Of a stretch of DNA of 64,000 nucleotides, positions 56,694-64,000 are shown piece by piece. Source of the stretch: Trissonchulus latispiculum (lineage: Eukaryota > Nematoda > Enoplea > Enoplida > Ironidae). Under the pieces are notes generated by a model. It was not told the origin of the DNA. It was given only the letters and a program-made list of their open reading frames with translations, and searched no databases. A program made the translations under genes and the position numbers. How positions within the stretch are numbered: the first letter of the stretch is position 1; each line of letters begins with the position of its first letter. The stretch spans positions 1-64,000 of the forward strand of contig JASAND010010611.1 in NCBI GenBank assembly GCA_030248195.1. The letters are read 5' to 3'.

Positions 56694-56942
56694 GTACCAG
56701 ATCAATACAACAAGAACTTCATGCACCTTGTTGATTGTGGCGATGTTAGCAGAAGGTGCAAACAATGTAGTACAACCACCGGTCGCACCGAAACTAAGTA
56801 TTACTGCACCGGCTGCCCCAGCCGGCCGTTCCTTCACGCGAGGGTGTGCTTTAAAAAATACCACACCCCTGGCGGAGGAACTACTTCAGCAGCTGGCACA
56901 TCTACAAATCCAGAATCAACAGACATTGGTGAGTCAGACTGA
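56694..56942 (+). CDS. piggyBac-transposase C-terminal zinc-finger exon, array copy 1
   Basis: After a TTATTTAG acceptor the frame is open for 82 codons to TGA. It reads through FMHLVDCGDVSRRCKQCS, then TETKYYCTGCPSRPFLHARV and CFKKYHTP. The spacing C-x2-C-x12-C-x2-C-x9-C-x4-H and the ending CF..YHT match the cysteine-rich domain at the C-terminus of piggyBac-family transposases (PGBD), which binds DNA or chromatin. The Gly/Thr/Ser-rich tail after it is not conserved family sequence. The upstream transposase domains are not in the unit, so this is either a terminal exon of a gene made of repeated exons or a transposon 3' end captured in a satellite. The out-of-frame 56659-56946 ORF is a shadow. 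Confidence 0.7.
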   Translation, partial: VPDQYNKNFMHLVDCGDVSRRCKQCSTTTGRTETKYYCTGCPSRPFLHARVCFKKYHTPGGGTTSAAGTSTNPESTDIGESD

Positions 56943-57786
56943 TTAATTTTGCCGGTAAGGTATTTTACGTTAACTGATGCATTCGTTCACATAATGTGAG
57001 GCATATTACAGGTTCTGATAGGAGAAGAGGCGATGCGCTGGAGCCCGCATTTTGTGCAATGAAGATGCGGAAACCTTTTACATACAAACATAAAGAGGCT
57101 ATAATGAAAGATTGCAAATTACCGGGCTACCGGCCTGGGCCAGTTTGCATTGTAGCTATTATGACTGCTAAGATATCGTTTTTCGGATGTTACATTAGAA
57201 AAATGTACATAGTTGAAAGTGTACACTGATTGCACAAACCAGACGAAAACCAGATTTGGAGTTCATTTTAAGAACAGGTGCTCTAAATTGTAAATTTCTG
57301 AATGTTGAATTGCATTCCGGCCGGCGGCCGGCCATGCCCCAAACACTAGTGTCCAGATCGAAATTTTTCCATGGTTTTACTTTCATTTCAGTAAAACACC
57401 TATTTGCTGTTTTATTCGAAACTGGTTTACAACACTAAGTAACTTACTTTTTTGGTTAACCATGCTGCTGTTTTTGTGTTTTCAGAATTAATTCTATATG
57501 CGATTTGATCCAGTGCCGTAATTCTGAATTTATTCTACTCTGAGAATCTCTCATCAAATATCTGGGTTCGTTACGATCATCAGATATTTCATTACTGTTT
57601 CACTTACAACGACTTGCCTTGCCTCGTTGCCTAGTTTATGGGCAACGAATTTTCATTCTTGGTAAGAAAGGACTTTCCCGAACGACGCGGCCCACGTCCC
57701 CCTTGTACCATTGGTGATTGTGGTCATGAAAAACTAGTTTTTTCCGCAATAATGTTTTACGGAAAAAACCCAACCCTGTTATTCAG

Positions 57787-58035
57787 GTACCAGATGAATA
57801 CAACAAGAACTTCAGGCACCTTGTTGATTGTGGCGATGTTGGCAGAAGGTGCAAACAATGTAGTACAGCCACCGGTCGCACCGAAACTAAGTATTACTGC
57901 ACCGGCTGCCCCAGCCGGCCGTTCCTTCACGCGAGGGTGTGCTTTAAAAAATACCACACCCCTGGCGGAGGAACTACTTCAGCAGCTGGCACATCTACAA
58001 ATCCAGAATCAGCAGACATTGGTGAGTCAGACTGA
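57787..58035 (+). CDS. piggyBac-type zinc-finger exon, array copy 2
   Basis: Same 249-nt exon after TTATTCAG, with all zinc ligands intact. The methionine before HLVDCG is replaced by arginine (AGG). Forty-one bp downstream an LTR element is inserted in the unit. Confidence 0.65.
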   Translation, partial: VPDEYNKNFRHLVDCGDVGRRCKQCSTATGRTETKYYCTGCPSRPFLHARVCFKKYHTPGGGTTSAAGTSTNPESADIGESD

Positions 58036-58076
58036 TTAATTTTGCCGGTAAGGTATTTTACGTTAACTGATGCATT

Positions 58077-58520
58077 TGTTAAAAACCTACTTTACTAGTT
58101 GTAATCCGCCCTAAATTACTTTAGTTTCTTCATTCCTTTTGTGTAACAACACTGGCTTTGCAATATTAGCTATCTAATTTGCATATCTAATTTGCATATT
58201 CCAAATTGTCATCAAAATTGGGGCTATATAAACGGAAGCATTCCTCAGTGCATTCATTCGATTCGATTTGATCCAATTTGTCAATCTATTGTATGGTCGG
58301 GCCGATTGGCCATTTATTGTATTGCTCTTCCATGCCTTCATCATTCTGCCATTAAATCACCTGTAAGTTCCTATTAAACAATATGGCTTATTTATTCTTT
58401 CATTAGGGATTACCTTTTGTAGAGCGAGTTGCCCCTACTATTTGAGCGAGCTAGGAACCTGCATTCGTTTCGCCATTTAAGTACCGGTTTGGTTACCGGA
58501 CAGTAAACCGGTAGTTAACA
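58077..58520 (+). repeat. 5' LTR (444 bp)
   Basis: TGTTAAAAACC to GTAGTTAACA, with TGTTAA/TTAACA terminal inverted repeat. TATATAAA near 58225 and ATTAAA near 58350 fit promoter and polyadenylation positions. Confidence 0.8.
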
Positions 58521-58540
58521 TTTGGCGACCGTGACAGGAC
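58521..58540 (+). other. Primer-binding site
   Basis: TTTGGCGACCGTGACAGGAC directly follows the LTR; TGG plus GC-rich sequence is the complement of a tRNA 3' end, where minus-strand synthesis would start. Confidence 0.7.
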
Positions 58541-59516
58541 CACTGTCCGGTTTGCTAAATTGAAAAAGTTTCAAATTTCGTGATTTTTCAAAAACGATTT
58601 TTGAACTGAATTTTGCGATTTATTGAAAAAGGTTTATATTTTTAGAATCGCAAAAATTAAGAGAATCTTTTAAAAGCGCTTTGGATTAAGTTTGAAGACT
58701 TTTTAAATTCTCCTATTGTGTAGGGTGCAACTCGACAATCAAAGAAATCCCAATGGGGATTTGAAATAGTAGTATAAAAGGGCTTATAGTAGTATAAAAT
58801 GATGTGGTTTTTCCTTTTCTACCTGGTTGTTGAACTTTCCCGATACTGGGAAATCTTAACAACAGGGAAGCAACAGAAGCTACACTCGATGCTGAATAAA
58901 TCTTCGAACTTTTAAATTGTGATCCTCCAAAGCAGTTTTGAAGTCTAGTTTAACGAATGTTTGGGGCTAAATAAAATTTAGTGGGACTATCCCTATTTCC
59001 AGAAATTTTTTGAAGGCATTTAAGGCCAAAGTTTCTAAATTTTAGGCCAATTTTTGCAAATTTTGGAATTTTCCCAATCGACTCAAAGGCATAATGGTCG
59101 TAAAAATGGACGTATTTGCTCCAATTAAAGGACAATCCTAGAAGCGAAACGTCGTGCTAGGTTGGATATTACTTGGAATCGTAGCTTTTAGTGTGAATTT
59201 TGGATATCCCCTTTCCCCCTAACCTTGACTTCTCTTCAAGTCATTGGGCGTTGTTGATTTTCTTCTAATTTCAGGTAAGCCGAAGGAAAAGAAATTTTCA
59301 TTCGGACTTACTTTACTTTTTTTTGCAACAATGCCCCTATAAAAATATTCCCCCCTTTTTTTGTTTGATCAGGAATTCTAGTAATGTTGTACTTTTATTT
59401 GGAGTAAGGCCAGTGAATTTGAATTTGTTGAATGGGCCGATTGGAGGTAAACGTCTTCCGAAGTTCTGTAATTCCTAATTTTTTGTAGCTCTTTTGACTT
59501 TTTTAATCTAAGAATT

Positions 59517-60341
59517 TTGGATACCCGATTTCGTTTACAGAAAGAGAAACTGCCCCCGAAGTTGTCATTTTTCCGTGATATTTTTGGATTTTTTCATTTA
59601 TTAGCCGATTGTAGTTGCAATATGCATAGTTATAGCCATATTTGGAGCAATAATTTTCCTACAAGACAGTTTCGTTCGTGTTTTTTGTGTCACAAAATTG
59701 GTCATTTAATGGCTACGTGTCCCATACGTATGTATAATTTTCGATCCCGATTTCCTTTTTATGCCAATTTGCGTGATATTTCAAGCAGTTCACGCTATGC
59801 TAATTTTGCTTTTTCACCGAAAACTGCAAATTTTTCGTCTAATTCTCAGTTTTCGCCGAGATACGTACGTAATTCCAGAAATGGTTTTTCTCCCCCAAGT
59901 TTGCTCAGTATATACGTTCCCCCACCCATCAGATGTTTTTCGTGTGGTTTTTTCTGTTTTCCAAACACGAATTCAAACCATTTGAGAAGCATAAATTATG
60001 GAATTCGCTATAGTGACAATTTCGCCCCCCTTGCAGATCCCCAATTTCAAACTTTTTCTGGTCGAAATTCAAGTTCTACGTACAGAAACGAACTCAATGT
60101 TATTCCCAGTTGTGGCCTAGGAACCTACACCAGAAATACCCATTCTTTTCGTCCTAACCCTCAAACTTCTTTTTCTAGGTCGAAAAATCCTTCGAAAAAT
60201 GGTCGTTTTCGAACCTTTGATGTATGTTCAGATTTTTCGGGCGAAAAATTTTTTACGAGGTGGCAGAACCAAACAAAGTTTATGACTATGTATGACTATG
60301 ACTGTAAACCGGTAGTTAACACATTCGTTCACATAATGTGA
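59517..60341 (+). CDS. Gag-like protein with CCHC zinc knuckle (274 aa)
   Basis: CFLCHKIGHLMATC at residues 55-68 is a C-x2-C-x4-H-x4-C nucleic-acid-binding knuckle of the retroelement nucleocapsid type. The rest is rich in Arg, Ser, Phe and Asn, and a second cysteine cluster (RCFSCGFFCF) lies near 138. There is no capsid signature I can recognise, and no protease or polymerase follows. The last dozen codons run through the truncated 3' LTR into the flanking array, so the natural stop has been lost by deletion. The true start could be upstream. It may have been mobilised in trans by a full-length relative. Confidence 0.6.
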   Translation: MDTRFRLQKEKLPPKLSFFRDIFGFFHLLADCSCNMHSYSHIWSNNFPTRQFRSCFLCHKIGHLMATCPIRMYNFRSRFPFYANLRDISSSSRYANFAFSPKTANFSSNSQFSPRYVRNSRNGFSPPSLLSIYVPPPIRCFSCGFFCFPNTNSNHLRSINYGIRYSDNFAPLADPQFQTFSGRNSSSTYRNELNVIPSCGLGTYTRNTHSFRPNPQTSFSRSKNPSKNGRFRTFDVCSDFSGEKFFTRWQNQTKFMTMYDYDCKPVVNTFVHIM

Positions 60342-61126
60342 GGCATATTACAGGTTCTGATAGGAGAAGAGGCGAGGCGCTGGAGCCCGCATTTTGTGCA
60401 ATGAAGATGCGGAAACCTTTTACTGCAAACATAAAAGGCTATAATGAAGGATTGCAAATTACTGGGCTACCGGCCTGGGCCAGTTTGCATTGTAGCTATT
60501 ATGACTGCTAAGATATCGATTTTCGGGTGTTAAATTAGAAAAATGTACATAGTTGAAAGTGTACACTGATTGCACAAACCAGACGAAAACCAGATTTGGA
60601 GTTCATTTTAAGAACAGTTGCTCTAAATTGTAAATTTCTGAATGTTGAATTGCATTCCGGCCGGCGGCCGGCCGGGCCCCAAACACTAGTGTCCAGATCG
60701 AAATTTTTCCATGGTTTTACTTTCATTTCAGTAAAACACCTATTTGCTGTTTTATTCGAAACTGGTTTACAACACTAAGTAACTTACTTTTTTGGTTAGC
60801 CATGCTGCTGTTTTTGTGTTTTCAGACTTAATTCTATATGCGATTTGATCCAGTGCCCTAATTCTGAATTTATTCTACTCTGAGAATCTCTCATCAAATA
60901 TCTGGGTTCGTTACGATCATCAGATATTTCATTACTGTTTCACTTACAACGACTTGCCTTGCGTCGTTGCCTAGTTTATGGGCAACGAATTTTCATTCTT
61001 GGTAAGAAAGGACTTTCCCGAACGACGCGGCCCACGCTCCCCTTGCACCCTTGGTGATTGTGGTCATGAAAAACTAGTTTTTTTCCGCAATAATGTTTTT
61101 CGGAAAAACCCAACCCTGTTATTCAG

Positions 61127-61375
61127 GTACCAGATGAATACAACAAGAACTTCATGCACCTTGTTGATTGTGGCGATGTTAGCAGAAGGTGCAAACAATG
61201 TAGTATAACCACCGGTCGCACCGAAACTAAGTATTACTGCACTGGCTGCCTCAGCCGGCCGTTCCTTCACGCGAGGGTGTGCTTTAAAAAATAAAACACC
61301 CCTGGCGGAGGAACTACTTCAGCAGCTGGCACATCTACAAATCCAGAATCAGCAGACATTGGTAAGTCAGACTGA
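61127..61375 (+). pseudogene. piggyBac-type zinc-finger exon, array copy 3 (broken)
   Basis: Same exon, but the tyrosine codon of CFKKYHT is TAA, which removes the last zinc ligand. Other changes include Ile for Thr after RCKQCS and Leu for Pro in the CPSRP segment. Confidence 0.75.
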
Positions 61376-62216
61376 TTAATTTTGCCGGTAAGGTATTTTA
61401 CGTTAACTGATGCATTCGTTCACATAATGTGAGGCAGATTACACGTTCTGATAGGAGAAGAGGCGAGGCGCTGGAGCCCGCATTTTGTGCAATGAAGATG
61501 CGGAAACCTTTTACTGCAAACATAAAGAGGCTGTAATGAAGGATTGCAAATTACCGGGCTACCGGCCTGGGCCAGTTTGCATTGTAGCTATTATGACTGC
61601 TAAGATATCGTTTTTCGGGTGTTACATTAGAAAAATGTACATAGTTGAAAGTGTACACTGATTGCACAAACCAGACGAAAACCAGATTTGGAGTTCATTT
61701 AAGAACAGCTGCTCTAAATTGTAAATTTCTGAATGTTGAATTGCATTCCGGCCGGCGGCCGGCCGGACCCCAAACACTAGTGTCCAGATCGAAACTTTTC
61801 CATGGTTTTACTTTCATTTCAGTAAAACACCTATTTGCTGTTTTATTCGAAACTGGTTTACAACACTAAGTAACTTACTTTTTTGGTTAACCATGCTGCT
61901 GTTTTTGTGTTTTCAGAATTAATTCTATATGCGATTTGATCCAGTGCCCTAATTCTGAATTTATTCTACTCTGAAAATCTCTCATCAAATATCTGGGTTC
62001 GTTACGATCATCATATATTTCATTACTGTTTCACTTACAACGACTTGCCTTGCCTCGTTGCCTAGTTTATGGGCAACGAATTTTCATTCTTGGTAAGAAA
62101 GGACTTTCCCGAACGACGCGGCCCACGCCCCCCTTGTACCCTTGGTGATTGTGGTCATGAAAAACTAGTTTTTTCCGCAATAAGTTTTTCGGAAAAAACC
62201 CAACCCTGTTATTCAG

Positions 62217-62465
62217 GTACCAGATGAATACAACAAGAACTTCATGCACCTTGTTGATTGTGGCGATGTTAGCAGAAGGTGCAAACAATGTAGTACAACC
62301 ACCGGTCGCACCGGAACTAAGTATTACTGCACCGGCTGCCCCAGCCGGCCGTTCCTTCACGCGAGGGTGTGCTTTAAAAAATACCACACCCCTGGCGGAG
62401 GAACTACTTCAGCAGCTGGCACATCTACAAATCCAGAATCAACAGACATTGGTAAGTCAGACTGA
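62217..62465 (+). CDS. piggyBac-type zinc-finger exon, array copy 4
   Basis: Open throughout, all ligands intact; Gly replaces Glu in GRTETKYY, and the tail ends DIGKSD. Confidence 0.65.
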   Translation, partial: VPDEYNKNFMHLVDCGDVSRRCKQCSTTTGRTGTKYYCTGCPSRPFLHARVCFKKYHTPGGGTTSAAGTSTNPESTDIGKSD

Positions 62466-63306
62466 TTAATTTTGCCGGTAAGGTATTTTACGTTAAGTGA
62501 TGCATTCGTTCACATAATGTGAGGCAGATTACACGTTCTGATAGGAGAAGAGGCGAGGCGCTGGAGCCCGCATTTTGTGCAATGAAGATGCGGAAACCTT
62601 TTACTGCAAACATAAAGAGGCTGTAATGAAGGATTGCAAATTACCGGGCTACCGGCCTGGGCCAGTTTGCATTGTAGCTATTATGACTGCTAAGATATCG
62701 TTTTTCGGGTGTTACATTAGAAAAATGTACATAGTTGAAAGTGTACACTGATTGCACAAACCAGACGAAAACCAGATTTGGAGTTCATTTAAGAACAGCT
62801 GCTCTAAATTGTAAATTTCTGAATGTTGAATTGCATTCCGGCCGGCGGCCGGCCGGACCCCAAACACTAGTGTCCAGATCGAAACTTTTCCATGGTTTTA
62901 CTTTCATTTCAGTAAAACACCTATTTGCTGTTTTATTCGAAACTGGTTTACAACACTAAGTAACTTACTTTTTTGGTTAACCATGCTGCTGTTTTTGTGT
63001 TTTCAGAATTAATTCTATATGCGATTTGATCCAGTGCCCTAATTCTGAATTTATTCTACTCTGAAAATCTCTCATCAAATATCTGGGTTCGTTACGATCA
63101 TCATATATTTCATTACTGTTTCACTTACAACGACTTGCCTTGCCTCGTTGCCTAGTTTATGGGCAACGAATTTTCATTCTTGGTAAGAAAGGACTTTCCC
63201 GAACGACGCGGCCCACGCCCCCCTTGTACCCTTGGTGATTGTGGTCATGAAAAACTAGTTTTTTCCGCAATAAGTTTTTCGGAAAAAACCCAACCCTGTT
63301 ATTCAG

Positions 63307-63555
63307 GTACCAGATGAATACAACAAGAACTTCATGCACCTTGTTGATTGTGGCGATGTTAGCAGAAGGTGCAAACAATGTAGTACAACCACCGGTCGCA
63401 CCGGAACTAAGTATTACTGCACCGGCTGCCCCAGCCGGCCGTTCCTTCACGCGAGGGTGTGCTTTAAAAAATACCACACCCCTGGCGGAGGAACTACTTC
63501 AGCAGCTGGCACATCTACAAATCCAGAATCAACAGACATTGGTAAGTCAGACTGA
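63307..63555 (+). CDS. piggyBac-type zinc-finger exon, array copy 5
   Basis: Identical in protein to copy 4, 1090 bp upstream, consistent with very recent duplication or homogenisation. Confidence 0.65.
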   Translation, partial: VPDEYNKNFMHLVDCGDVSRRCKQCSTTTGRTGTKYYCTGCPSRPFLHARVCFKKYHTPGGGTTSAAGTSTNPESTDIGKSD

Positions 63556-64000
63556 TTAATTTTGCCGGTAAGGTATTTTACGTTAAGTGATGCATTCGTT
63601 CACATAATGTGAGGCAGATTACACGTTCTGATAGGAGAAGAGGCGAGGCGCTGGAGCCCGCATTTTGTGCAATGAAGATGCGGAAACCTTTTACTGCAAA
63701 CATAAAGAGGCTGTAATGAAGGATTGCAAATTACCGGGCTACCGGCCTGGGCCAGTTTGCATTGTAGCTATTATGACAGCTAAGATATCGTTTTTCGGGT
63801 GTTACATTAGAAAAATGTACATAGTTGAAAGTGTACACTGATTGCACAAACCAGACGAAAACCAGATTTGGAGTTCATTTAAGAACAGCTGCTCTAAATT
63901 GTAAATTTCTGAATGTTGAATTGCATTCCGGCCGGCGGCCGGCCGGACCCCAAACACTAGTGTCCAGATCGAAACTTTTCCATGGTTTTACTTTCATTTC

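Larger units (their letters stand above)
58077..60321 (+). mobile_element. Gag-only LTR retroelement inserted in array unit 2
   Basis: 5' LTR, primer-binding site and one gag-like ORF, with only about 19 bp of 3' LTR left (GTAAACCGGTAGTTAACA at its end). CATT flanks both sides. The empty site is visible in the other array units. Pol and most of the 3' LTR are absent. Confidence 0.85.
56361..64000 (+). repeat. Tandem array of a ~1.09-kb unit, five copies, running off the window
   Basis: The marker GTTAACCATGCTGCTGTT starts units at 56361, 57455, 60795 (GTTAGCC variant), 61886 and 62976. Unit lengths are 1094, about 1095 without the insertion, 1091 and 1090 bp. Units 4 and 5 are almost identical; one visible change is at about 63777. 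Each unit contains a piggyBac-type zinc-finger exon, a GCCGGCGGCCGGCC patch and a conserved TTTCATTTCAG. Confidence 0.95.

Noticed and set aside
56659..56946. 95-aa ORF with PPVAPKLSITAPAAPAGRSF, repeated in each array unit
   Set aside because: Out-of-frame shadow; the overlapping frame has the zinc-finger ligands and a splice-like acceptor.

Overview
This window is nuclear DNA from an animal, most likely an invertebrate. It is AT-rich and dense in transposons, and its real host genes are small islands. The sequence shows a four-exon LC3/Atg8 gene with GT-AG introns, small CARD-like proteins, a tRNA-like gene, tRNA-derived-looking SINEs and many eukaryotic transposon families (hAT, Tc1/mariner, MULE-like, piggyBac, Ty3/gypsy, LINE). 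A sponge or other early-branching animal would fit, but that is inference. There are no bacterial operons and no CRISPR.

Layout. 1-2000 is a compact intronless cluster: a divergent TATA-binding protein (TBP) with all four DNA-intercalating phenylalanines, a small ORF 29 bp behind it, and two convergent paralogous proteins. Each paralog has an RLR-type CARD-like N-terminus and a beta-beta-alpha, dsRBD-like C-terminus. 2023-2770 is a minisatellite. 3236-8070 holds a SINE and a decayed gypsy element whose integrase is split by a Tc1-like transposon; that transposon carries foldback elements and a tRNA-Ile-like gene. 9650-11318 contains MULE-like foldbacks and a hAT element with an exact 8-bp target duplication. 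12094-15135 may hold the last two exons of an unknown host gene, separated by nested palindromic elements. 17700-20770 is a second gypsy pol with its 3' LTR. 21201-26404 is a stack of palindromic elements with 8- or 9-bp target duplications, then a GGGCCC-rich hAT.

33645-44553 (minus strand) is the main host gene: an LC3C-like autophagy protein of 137 residues, assembled from exons of 91, 56, 107 and 160 nt. No long ORF reveals it. Its introns hold a datable nest: SINE, then a foldback, then a LINE, then a hAT. 45380-55750 is almost entirely palindromic and non-autonomous elements, including a 153-bp satellite and a hAT with CCGGTT arrays. 56361-64000 is a tandem array of a ~1.09-kb unit, each copy carrying a piggyBac-type C-terminal zinc-finger exon; one copy is interrupted by a gag-only LTR element.

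Most mobile elements here have no transposase, so they must be moved by enzymes encoded elsewhere. The strongest candidates for something undescribed are the TBP/CARD cluster, the hAT-like elements whose ends are built from different short-motif arrays, and the piggyBac-finger tandem array.
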